Origin: Piezodorus guildinii
Taxonomy: Eukaryota > Arthropoda > Insecta > Hemiptera > Pentatomidae
NCBI GenBank assembly: GCA_023052935.1
Contig: CM041298.1
Location: 57,468,217-57,532,216 of the forward strand
Reading direction: 5' to 3'
DNA: 64,000 bases
The translations under genes were made by a program, and so were the position numbers. Shown piece by piece: positions 56,156 through 64,000 of this stretch (position 1 is its first letter; every line of letters starts with the position of its first letter). The notes under the pieces are model-generated. The model did no database searches and was not told the origin of the DNA. It was given only the letters and a program-made list of their open reading frames with translations.

Positions 56156-56531
56156 ATAAATTAATAAAATATTTTAAAAGTATAGACATAACATAAAAAT
56201 GTCCTTGCATTAATAAATATTGCACTATAACAGTCCATAGACTCTTTGGAGCGTAATAATCGTTCCATTTGAACTATTATAATTACGTTTCTTTCTCCCC
56301 TGTAACGGTTCCTTATTGAGGACAGATTAAGTTCACTGACGCAGCGGTTACTCATGCAAACTAAAAGGGCTCTTGTATAGGGCTTTGATATGTCTCTGGC
56401 AAGAGAACCAGTTGTGTTTTGTTTATTGTGGTTGCTCAATATGATAATATATATTTCTTAAGGTTTAAAGAAGGCTTTTTGAAGCGTGAAAGGATCTATT
56501 GAAAAGTTTGCTTCAACAAAAGGTTATTTTG
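56156..56531. other. Unassigned sequence
   Basis: A minus-strand frame (56161-56439) has no recognisable domain. No repeat is identified. Confidence 0.35.
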
Positions 56532-57380
56532 TGTTAAAGAAGAAGAAGAAGAAGAAGAAGAAGAAGAAGAAAAATAAATTTTATTCTGGGACTTCTGTCC
56601 CCTAAGAATAACAAAAAAAGTACAAGAGTGAGTATTATGTCTGGCTTAAAAATAAAAACATTACAAAAACAAACTTAAGGTTATACTTATATTATATATA
56701 AACATAGTAAATACTGTTGCTTGAACGACATATGTATACTACTTGCATTATTTATAGTGTAGTAAATACAACGACAATAGAACATTCATGTATGACTATA
56801 TAATACTGAAAACATGTGTATACAGAGATACTATGATTGAACCTCACACTAATATCGTAAAATCGTAGAAAAAAAAGTTTTTGTTAACTTGAAATATGAC
56901 TATTATTCTTAATTTTTTATACAATTATTCGGAAGACTGATTACTGAGGAGATGATGGAATAATTTGTTTTTAAACGAGGTTAAGGAAGAAGCTTTGCGT
57001 ATAGAGGTAGGTATGGAATTCCAAAGAGAGGTGGCACGCAAACTAAAAGATTTTTTGAAGAATGATGTTCGATGAGAGGGCAAATAGAGGTTAGTGGGTT
57101 GGGATCTTGTGTTAAACGAATGTACTGATGAGCAAGGGATGAGTAGGTCAAGAATGTAGGATGGACTTTGGGTTTTAAAAGTGCGGAATACCAATACTCC
57201 CAGGAAATACTGTCCGCGAGAAACTGGATTGAGCCACTTCAACTCGGCATACTTGTCGGCGACGCTGGTGCGTCCGGGGACTCCGAAGATGAATCTAATA
57301 AAACATTTCTTTAGCCTTTCCAATCTCATCTCAAGTCCACCAGACAATCCACCAAAAACTAGGCAGCCAGTTGTTAAAGA
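56532..57380 (-). mobile_element. 5'-truncated CR1-like LINE with 9-bp TSD
   Basis: The insertion (56541-57371, minus) is bounded by direct repeats TGTTAAAGA (56532-56540 and 57372-57380). It ends in a (TTC)n tail (read as GAA at 56540-56572), preceded by GTCCCAGAATAAAATTT. It carries only the C-terminal portion of ORF2. The tail differs from the (TTTA)n tail of the 38-kb element, so it is a sister subfamily. Confidence 0.85.
56925..57371 (-). pseudogene. CR1-like LINE ORF2 C-terminus
   Basis: The open frame from the truncation point to the stop at 56925 has 140 codons from an internal Met. It contains FIRFIFGVPGRTSVADKYAE, LKWLNPVSRGQYFL, SFNTRSQPTNLYLPSHRT and SLWNSIPTSIRKASSLTSF. The 38-kb element has the equivalent FVRFIFGVPRDTSVSQLYGE. 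No stops are present, so the insertion is young. The RT catalytic core is absent. Confidence 0.88.
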
Positions 57381-57943
57381 GCTTTAGTTGTGTAGAGTTA
57401 TTATAATTGTTCGTAACTGAAGCTATGTTAATCCATAAACAGGTTACTTTTACTCATGTCAAACTGTTAAATAACGGAATACATTTATATCATTATCATA
57501 GCGATTGTTTCCCCTGAGGAGAGTTGATTTCCAAACGGTAAGATATCTACCTGTGAAATCTTTAATGTAATTATTACTGGACCAATTTGCTTGGATTTTT
57601 TAAACTTTTATGTTGACTTTTTACTGTGTAACCAACTTATTTTACCAAATTATTGCTCTTTACCCATGACTTTTTAATAATATAATATGAAAGTAGTATT
57701 TTTTTGGAATGAAACGTGGATATAGTACTTTTTGGAAAGAATGAAAAAGGATATAGTACTTTTTGGATGAATAAAAAGCGTTATAAGTTGGTAACAGTCA
57801 CCATAAACTTCCACATCCAACCTTACCGAAAAATTTTAAATATTTATTGAGATATATTACAATTCGTTCCTAAATGGACATTAGTAATAGTGATATGAGA
57901 ACATATTCACACACTATACACAGAAAATGATAAAGTAAAATTA
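57381..57943. other. AT-rich sequence with LINE 3' UTR-like patch
   Basis: 57840-57930 resembles the 3' UTR (antisense) of the jockey-like insertion at 58059: TTTATTGAGATATATTACAAT, TTCCTAAATGGACAT. Otherwise unassigned. A short direct repeat with GGATATAGTACTTTTTGGA units occurs at 57717-57770. Confidence 0.45.
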
Positions 57944-58045
57944 TTGGGTTTTCCCAAATGTTCGTAGAGATTTTAAAATTAAATTTACCTTCTATTTTTC
58001 TGCTAAAATTAATCACAAAGCTAATGTTCAGTTATATGCCTGTAA

Positions 58046-58676
58046 TCCTCATGGAATTTTTTTTTTTCAACAACAACAATTTTTTATTGAGTAAAATTAC
58101 AATCTGTCCCAATTGGGACATCAATAGTAGTGCTGAAAGATATCATACATACTACATTCATACAATATTTACACAGCATAAAATTACAATAAAATATATA
58201 CACAATAATGAATCAATACAATAAAGTCAAGAATTCTCTTATACCTATATACACATACACACACTCATACAAACATCACATTGAGTGGAGAATCTTGCCA
58301 GTGCTAGAACTCCAATATATTTACAAAAGGTCGCGGGGCAACTGCCGTTTCAACCTTCTAGGTGGGTTGTATAGATGAGTGGAGCTGGATAGAGATCGAG
58401 CTAGAGGGTTAGGATGATGAATGAGATTCTGGTGGAATTTGGAAAATTTGGATGGAATTAGGTCTGAAATAAAAGGAACATTAAGGTCGTGGTGCAAGGT
58501 ATAGTTGGAAACATAATAAGGAGCATTTACTATTGTACGGAGGACTTTGGATTGAAAGGATTGAATGCGTTTGATGTTGGTACGTTTAGCTGTCCCCCAC
58601 AGTTCAAGTCCAGATGGGCTTCAGTATTGTCCTGTAGATTAATAATTTGTTGTCAACTGTAAGTCCTCATGGAATT
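58046..58676 (-). mobile_element. 5'-truncated jockey-like LINE nested in mariner, 13-bp TSD
   Basis: The insertion 58059-58663 (minus) is flanked by exact repeats TCCTCATGGAATT (58046-58058 and 58664-58676). The 3' end has (TTG)n and an A-run. Minus-strand translation reads LELWGTAKRTNIKRIQSFQS, KVLRTIVNAPYYVSNYTLHH, DLNVPFISDL and ARSLSSSTHLYNPPRRLKRQ, the typical post-RT region of jockey-type ORF2. It is younger than the mariner that hosts it. Confidence 0.92.
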
Positions 58677-58789
58677 AACTATACACTATATTTACATACT
58701 GAATTAGTCTTTATTAAGGCTCAGTAGTGTAGTTAATTGCAAACCAACATGAGTGACCATTTATTTCATTTTCGGAATATTATACTGTT

Positions 58790-59395
58790 ATTTTTTGAAA
58801 AAGGTAAAAACGCAGCCTAAACTGCAAGAAAGCTTCGTGTTGTGTATGGCAGCGATTCAATTGCTGATAGGTTTTCGCTGTTTAGATCAACAGATTTCAA
58901 TGCCGTTTCAGTGACGCCGCTCGCAACTCCAAAGGCCGTTGCATTTCTTTATTTGCATTTCTTGCATCCTAGAAAGGTGATGCTCTGTATTTGGTGGAAT
59001 TTGAAGGGACCCATACATTATGAGCTCCTTCCACAAAACCAAACTATAAATACGGACTTTTACTGCGTTAGATCGGTTGAAGGCTGCAATTGAAGAGAAT
59101 AGGCCAGATTTGGCGAAACGGAAAGGAGTACTATTCCACCAAGACAAAGCAGGCTCCATGTGTCTTCAAGAACTCGGCAAAAGTTACTATCCTGACATTA
59201 CTTCTTCGGATTTCCATTTTCCACAAAAAAAATTCTCACCGAAACGTTTCTACCAGGAAAATCCTACTCTTCAGAAGATGCAGTCAAAAGGAACCTTTTA
59301 TTGTTCTTTAGTACAAGTAGTAGTAGAGGATAATGAATTTTGGAAAAAAAACCTTCCAAGGAAAGGGTAATCCTTAACGATGGTAACTATTTTGT
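58790..59395 (+). pseudogene. Mariner transposase, broken
   Basis: Collinear pieces of a D,D34D mariner transposase in shifting frames: YGSDSIADRF (helix-turn-helix linker, about 58843), KVMLCIWWNLKGPIHYELLP (about 58975), KAAIEENRPDLAKRKGVLFH, then QDKAGS where the family has the catalytic QDNARPH segment, SSDFHFP (third Asp region) and EFWKK near the end. The part between the linker and KVMLC, with the first catalytic Asp, is deleted. Frameshifts lie at about 59075 and beyond. It is related to the copy at 54458 (shared SDFH and SYYPDI-like segments). Confidence 0.88.
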
Positions 59396-59617
59396 AGATT
59401 AAATAAATAAATTTTATTCTTTTTATCAATTTTAATTTTAGTGCCGAATTTCTCTACGAACTTTCCTGACCACCCAATACATAGAATAAGAATTAAACAC
59501 ACACACACACACACATATATATACAAAAAAAAAGAAAAAAAAGAAGCAAAACAATAACCTATAATTGAGATAAATACAAAATTGGCATATAAATAAACAA
59601 CATACACACAATTGTAA

Positions 59618-59905
59618 CTGGGGTCACCCATAGCGTAGTTGCTAGCATAACAGCTTTCTATGCCAAAGGTCGCGGGTTCAAACCTGCGGGTGGCCCTAGG
59701 ATTTTTTAATGGGAGTAAAAAATCCTTAGTTATGCCTTCCTTCGGAAGGGACGTCAAAAGGTGGTCCCGAGCCTGTGCGATGTCAGGTACTCGTTAAAGA
59801 TCCCTATCCTAATAAAACCTGTATAGGCAATTTTAGGACTCCCACTGTAGCATCGTCCGATTAGCCATATTAGCATAAAGTGACGTTAAACGAACAAACA
59901 ACAAC
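59618..59905 (+). mobile_element. SINE-1 copy, best-preserved head
   Basis: The tRNA-like head has an A-box-like CATAGCGTAGTTGCTAGCA and a B-box GGTCGCGGGTTCAAACCTGC at Pol III spacing. Body blocks are TTATGCCTTCCTTCGG, AAAAGGTGGTCCCGAGCCTG, GATGTCAGGTACTCGTTAAA, ACTCCCACTGTAGCATCGTC and GTGACGTTAAACGAACAAAC. Length is about 288 bp. It is the most complete copy and a good reference for the family. It inserted just right of the mariner. Confidence 0.9.
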
Positions 59906-60034
59906 AATCGTAACTATGCCGATAACTAATGTCTTTATTATGTTAGCTACTAACTTATGCACATTTCCTTATTCTCCCTCTGAGAAGTATCTTTCCTTGT
60001 AGGTTATTTTATTGTCTATTCTTCATAAAGAAAG
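59906..60034. other. Short unassigned linker
   Basis: AT-rich, nothing recognised. Confidence 0.4.
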
Positions 60035-60117
60035 CGATAAGAGAATATGTAATTATGAAGTTTATTTTTAACTTATTTATGGTCAAGGCAGGACATCGTT
60101 TGTCGGGTCAGCTAGTA
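60035..60117 (+). mobile_element. Helitron-like 3' end
   Basis: Ends CGTTTGTCGGGTCAGCTAG followed by T at 60113-60117, consistent with a Helitron CTAG terminus before T. The preceding ATTATGAAGTTTATTTTTAAC is also found flanking the Helitron at 54381. No 5' end or helicase is seen. Confidence 0.45.
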
Positions 60118-60654
60118 TATGTATAAAAAAAAAATATAGTGACATTGAAACCTGTTCGTAGTTGGAAATAACCCTGAGAAAGACAGGTTACATCAGCTCC
60201 TGCGGAATATGAGCTGTCAGAAAGCATTGTGTACTGTAAGGAGTGTGCAAATACCCCAATCAGATATTCCTAACCTCTCCCTGGGAACACGTGTCGCTAG
60301 GAATAATACGATGTTTTGATGGAATGGTATTCGTTATTTCGAAGGCGGTGGCTGTGGTTGAAGGACAATGCTGCCTTGATAAGTTCAAAAGTCCCAAAAT
60401 CCAACTTATTGTTTTAAATATCGTATATATTACTTGTGAACAGCCCCTTCTTCGCTCCGGTGTGATTTAAATTTGTTATATTATATTTAAAAATGTACTG
60501 TTTGACCGTTTTATATATAAATAGAGGAGAGAAGAGAAGAAAAAAATAAGCTCAATACTTTCATTGATAAAATTACATTTAAAATAACCATATAGATATA
60601 ATAACATTAAAAAAACAAAACATTTACATTATCTTACACCAGCGAGTTAAACAA
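60118..60654. other. Unassigned sequence
   Basis: A moderately GC-rich plus-strand frame (60243-60470) has no recognisable domain or splice context. The rest is AT-rich. Confidence 0.35.
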
Positions 60655-60860
60655 AAAACAAAGGAATAACAACGTTTCGGCCCAAGCTTGTGAGCCATCA
60701 TCAGGACATTACTGAGCCATGTCCAAGCATAAACTATTATTTAATATATATTGTTTATGCTACGTCATGGCTCAGTAATGCCCTGATGAAGGCACACAAG
60801 CTTGATCCGAAATGTCGGCAAAATTAAAAATATTCAGAAAAAGACTGGCTTCTGATTATA
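60655..60860. mobile_element. Penelope-like inverted pair with hammerhead-like cores
   Basis: Left arm (minus): CCTGATGATGGCTCACAAGC then TTGGGCCGAAACGTTG (GAAA at 60675-60678, CTGATGA at 60698-60704). Right arm (plus): CCCTGATGAAGGCACACAAG then CTTGATCCGAAATGTCGG (CTGATGA 60783-60789, GAAA 60809-60812). Both are preceded by a shared ATGGCTCAGTAATG block, so two element ends face outward from a shared centre (about 60745). In the left arm GGCTCA can pair with TGGGCC to form stem II between the two core motifs. The right arm continues AAAATTAAAAATATTCAGAAAAAGACTGG, as at 26140. No reverse transcriptase is present. Confidence 0.6.
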
Positions 60861-60877
60861 TATATATATATATATAT

Positions 60878-60948
60878 GTGCGGTAGAGTTGGCAATATAT
60901 AACAAAATTTGTACAAAATGTATATCTTTAATGTATATCTTTAACAAA

Positions 60949-61007
<59 letters not shown>

Positions 61008-61068
61008 TATTTGTTAATGATATGCATTTTGTACAAATTTTGTTATATATTGCCAACTCTACCGCACA
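60878..61068. repeat. Inverted repeat (~60-75-bp arms) with (AT)n loop
   Basis: Arm 1 (60879-60953) reads GTGCGGTAGAGTTGGCAATA, then ACAAAATTTGTACAAAATG and AACAAATACTATAT. Arm 2 (61008-61068) is its reverse complement, lacking one ATGTATATCTTTA repeat unit found in arm 1. The loop is a pure AT tract. It is the second palindrome in the window with an (AT)n centre. Confidence 0.88.
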
Positions 61069-61330
61069 CACATTAATATTGAATAACTCAACTTACAAGT
61101 AATTCAAAATTAAATAATATACAAAAACAATAGCCAAAAAAGTTTTTTAAAAATTAGAAAATAAAAAAGAATAAAGAAAATCATCATAAACAAACATAAT
61201 AAGCGAAATTATATTGCATCACTTAATTGGTGTGTGGGTCACCACTATTTAAGGGGTCTTGAGTTCTGCACACTGACACTAATAAGATGTACATTGTATT
61301 TAGTTTTTGTAGGCAGTTGATTTGGAGAAT
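61069..61330. other. AT-rich sequence
   Basis: Nothing recognised. Confidence 0.4.
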
Positions 61331-62355
61331 ATTTTCAATGTTCTATTGATCACTATGTTCGGATAACAAGGGTCTTAAATATTTTTCTTTGTCTTCAATA
61401 AGTTTTTCACATTGGAGAAGAATATGGAATAGGCTATTTGTAATAAGTTGGTTACAAAAAATGCAGTTTTCTTGTGATTTAAAGCTGAAAGTTTTCTGTT
61501 TCACATAAACGTTAATTAATGCCGGGTTCGAAACCCTCAACAGCCTCACCAATCTCACTTTAATTAGGCTGCTTCTATAAGTCAAATAAGTCTCTGGGCT
61601 ATTAATACTAAAACTGGAAAAAAATTCCATACATGGGGTTGTAATTGGAGATCTCGGATCGATGAATATCTGTAGAGAGGGTATTATTTTTCAACTTTTC
61701 CAATATTCCATCTTTATGCTTTAACAATCCAGCTGGGTTTATATTCTCAAATTCCTCTCTACAACCATAATGAGCAGCAATTTCTGTCACTTGTGTGACC
61801 CAATTAAAGTTTATATTAGGATTCTTTATATCTAGTGAGATTAGTCTATTTAAGCAAAGCCGTGGCAACCTCTCTTCAGGTATAACAGACAATTTGGACT
61901 AATAGTTTATGACCTTCTTCATAACTTTGATGCTCAAGGAGTTCGTCCAGTTTTGAGACGTACTATGTAGTTAGCAGAGCTCCTCGGCCATCCTAAAAGC
62001 TGTTTCAGGAATCTTAGCTGTACCACTTCAATTGCTTTAAGATATCTTAAGCTCCATATTTGGGAAGCACACATAAGTGTTGAAGATACCATAGAATCAA
62101 AAAGGACCAGTTTCGTCTCCCAAGAATCACTTCTATCCCTTTGTAAGATATCCAATACTCATACTGTAGCAACACACGATTTTTGAATGAAATGCTGGGA
62201 TGCTTTACCAAATCTTCCAGAAGAAGCGAAGGGAACACCCAAGTAAGTGAAGTCTTTAGAGTATTCCAGTTTTTCTCCGTGCCAGTAAAGGGGCTTAAGA
62301 TTCTTCAGCCTAGGAGATTTATGAAATACCACAACTTTTGATTTCTCCACATTTA
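61331..62355 (-). pseudogene. LINE ORF2 3' half, frameshifted
   Basis: The minus strand carries four consecutive frames of one LINE protein: 62350-62159 (EKSKVVVFHKSPRLKNLKPL, FTYLGVPFASSGRFGKAS), 62155-61934 (RSDSWETKLVLFDSMVSSTL, YIVRLKTGRTP), 61892-61608 (PEERLPRLCLNRLISLDI) and 61630-61343 (SPETYLTYRSSLIKVRL, RVSNPALINVYVKQKTFSF). The last contains a CCHC-type knuckle (ENCIFCNQLITNSLFHILLQC region). This is the segment from the RT thumb to the C-terminal zinc knuckle, of a clade distinct from the CR1-like and jockey-like elements here. At least three frameshifts are present and the RT core is missing. Confidence 0.78.
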
Positions 62356-62412
62356 CCTGACTCCTGATTATCCCACCTATAATAGTTTGTACAGCCGACT
62401 ATACATCCTCAA
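62356..62412 (+). repeat. Penelope-like terminal fragment
   Basis: CTGACTCCTGATTATCCCACC, then TATAATAGTTTGTACAG and CGACTATACATCCTCAATA, matches (antisense) 25245-25300. The same block breaks off at about 60850 (GACTGGCTTCTGATTAT). The material between, including the LINE remnant, may therefore have been inserted into one Penelope-like copy. Confidence 0.6.
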
Positions 62413-62429
62413 TAGATATAACAACGGTT

Positions 62430-63315
62430 ATCATTTTATTATTATTGGGAGAAATGAGTCCGGTTGGCGGTCAATTGTTTTAACTATCTCATTAATCAAG
62501 TAGTAATCTGCACACACGTCAACTTCACCCTTCGACGCAAATCCTGTCCAACAGTTAAATTCAATTCCATACCGCTTCCTTCCTCAGACACAGTCCGGTA
62601 TCTTGGCTTTTTACTAGACAAAAGATTGACATGGAACCCACATACAAGACTTAAAAGAAAAGAACTCAACCGCCGATTCACACAGACTACTAAAAGCAAA
62701 TTCTCATCTTACAGTTGACAACAAACTACTAATATACAAGACAGTACTGAAACCTATGGACCTACGTACTTGAACTGTGGGGGACAGCTAAATATTCTAA
62801 CATCAAACGCATCTAATCCTTCTAATCTAAATTCCTCCGAACAATAGTTAATGCTCCTTATTATGTTACCAACCGTACCTCCAGCTCCATCCACACCTAC
62901 AATCCTCCTCGAAGATTGAAACGGCAGTGGTCCCGCGACGTTTTGTTAACATTTATACTGGAATTCTGACACTGGTCAAATTCTCCACTCATGTATTGTA
63001 TGTTTGTGGCTATTGCGCTTTAACTCAGGCTCCACTGGCTCACAACAATGATGCGGCTGAGAGAGAAGCGCTAGGATCTCATGGATTCCGCTTTTTCCTT
63101 CACAAGTGGAGGGAAAAGCCCAGTCTTGGGTCATGGGTTGTTGTTTTGGTTTTTTATTTATTTATTATTATTATTATTTTATTGTATAAATATGAATTTT
63201 ATGTAATTTGTCTTTATCATTATTTTGTATATATATTGTATTAATGTGGTCTCATATGACTTTCACTACTGTACATTTTGAAACAAATTGCAATATATCT
63301 CAATAAATAAAAAAA
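62430..63315 (+). pseudogene. Jockey-like LINE 3' part, mutated
   Basis: A plus-strand frame at 62464-62718 encodes HVNFTLRRKSCPTVKFNSIP, VRYLGFLLDKRLTWNPHTRL and KRKELNRRF, the segment after the RT core of jockey-type ORF2. Frameshifted pieces follow (VDNKLLIYKTVLKPM, NAPYYV-like, HPHLQSSSKIETAVV). The 3' UTR ends TTGCAATATATCTCAATAAATA with an A-run at about 63313. It belongs to the same subfamily as the nested copy at 58059. Confidence 0.82.
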
Positions 63316-64000
63316 AAGAAGTAGTAATCCAGTGATTTATCCACTAAACCTCACCGTTCTTATAGATACTATAAAACGTATTATATTATACCATAAAGGT
63401 GCCTCTCACCTAGTATACTATGTTATATGTAAAATGCCTTTACAAATAATCGTTAATCCAAACAAAAATTTTTATATTATGACTTACTTTTTTAATATTA
63501 GAATAAAATGAGTATAAATAAAATATTTTCTTCAAAACACAGGATAATTTTATAACCGAAATTTAATGAGTTACTGAATCAAGAAACCAGAAAAAAAAAT
63601 TTGAACATCAAGATATAATGATGATCTCTATTACACGACATCCCGAAATTGTTTCTGTGAAAAAAAAAAGAAAAGTAATGGGACATAACTTTCTATCATT
63701 ATTTTATAATTTTCCTAGCCCTAAATTGAAAGCATTCAACTCTACTTACATAAAGAAAGGATATGGGATGTTAAAAAAGAATGAATCCAAGAATAAAGAA
63801 AAATAAATCAAGAAACGGATGTCATTTAGGATTGGAAATTTAAACTTCTTAAAAAGTTGGTTTGTTTAATTTCATTTGAACTTGGTGCAAGCTCCAATGA
63901 CGAATCATCTAGAATATTCTGTCTCTGTTTTCAAGTTTTTTTTTTTTGTTTTTTTTCAATATCATATTTTCTTGTTGCTCTCCGTCTAAAGCTACTTCAA
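63316..64000. other. AT-rich sequence, nothing recognised
   Basis: No gene or repeat is recognised. The plus-strand frame 63618-63806 is lysine-rich by composition only. Confidence 0.4.

Larger units (their letters stand above)
57942..59479 (+). mobile_element. Mariner element, both TIRs, interrupted by LINE
   Basis: The left terminus TTGGGTTTTCCCAAATGTTC starts at 57944. The right terminus (reverse complement TTGGGTGGTCAGGAAAGTTC) ends at 59477. TA target duplications are at 57942-57943 and 59478-59479. The interior holds a broken plus-strand transposase and a nested jockey-like insertion. Without the nested insertion the length is about 0.93 kb, less than a full mariner (~1.3 kb), so internal sequence has been lost. 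Confidence 0.88.

Noticed and set aside
63618..63806. Lysine-rich plus-strand frame
   Set aside because: It arises from A-rich sequence, with no recognisable domain or context.

Overview
The window is AT-rich eukaryotic DNA, almost certainly from an arthropod and probably an insect. It has no bacterial-style gene clusters, operons, rRNA or CRISPR arrays. Its recognisable coding sequence is nearly all transposable-element protein: RTE-like, CR1-like and jockey-like LINEs, mariner transposases and a Helitron helicase remnant. tRNA-headed SINEs and many (AT)n microsatellites fill much of the rest. The mix of mariner, jockey/CR1 LINEs, Helitron ends and Penelope-type repeats is typical of arthropods. 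The species cannot be named from the sequence.

Region 1-25 kb is mostly degenerate AT-rich DNA. It holds scattered old copies of one dispersed repeat (called family A here), SINEs, a mariner deletion derivative (~15.4-15.8 kb, minus) and LINE 3' ends. Two small GC-elevated islands on the minus strand (20384-20476 and 9839-9995) look like coding exons with plausible splice sites. They are the only candidates for host gene sequence, and the AT-rich DNA between them could be intron.

Region 25-37 kb is denser in repeats. It has Penelope-like inverted repeats with hammerhead-like cores, a perfect 75-bp inverted repeat, two SINE families and jockey fragments. It also carries a full-length RTE-like LINE (30102-33342, minus) with an intact 1002-codon ORF and a perfect 12-bp target-site duplication.

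Region 37-46.5 kb is a nested stack. A family-A copy (37640-37952 and 45841-46464) is split by a ~6-kb CR1-like LINE on the minus strand: ORF1 at 44495-45412, then an AT-rich tandem-repeat spacer, then an ORF2 with one frameshift at 38160-40987. That LINE is in turn split by a 5'-truncated jockey-like LINE (42283-44165) with a poly(A) tail and an 11-bp target-site duplication.

Region 46.5-64 kb holds jockey fragments, a 350-bp tandem duplication and a 3.4-kb foldback-like structure (50368-53745) whose inverted arms are built from tandem subrepeats. It also holds a Helitron carrying a mariner piece, a mariner interrupted by a jockey-like fragment with a 13-bp target-site duplication, a 5'-truncated LINE with a 9-bp duplication, SINEs and further Penelope-like pieces.

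The elements do not form a pathway. The window is best read as a transposon graveyard with a few recent arrivals. The least explained structures are the foldback-like element and the family-A repeat, which repeatedly turns up in palindromic form.
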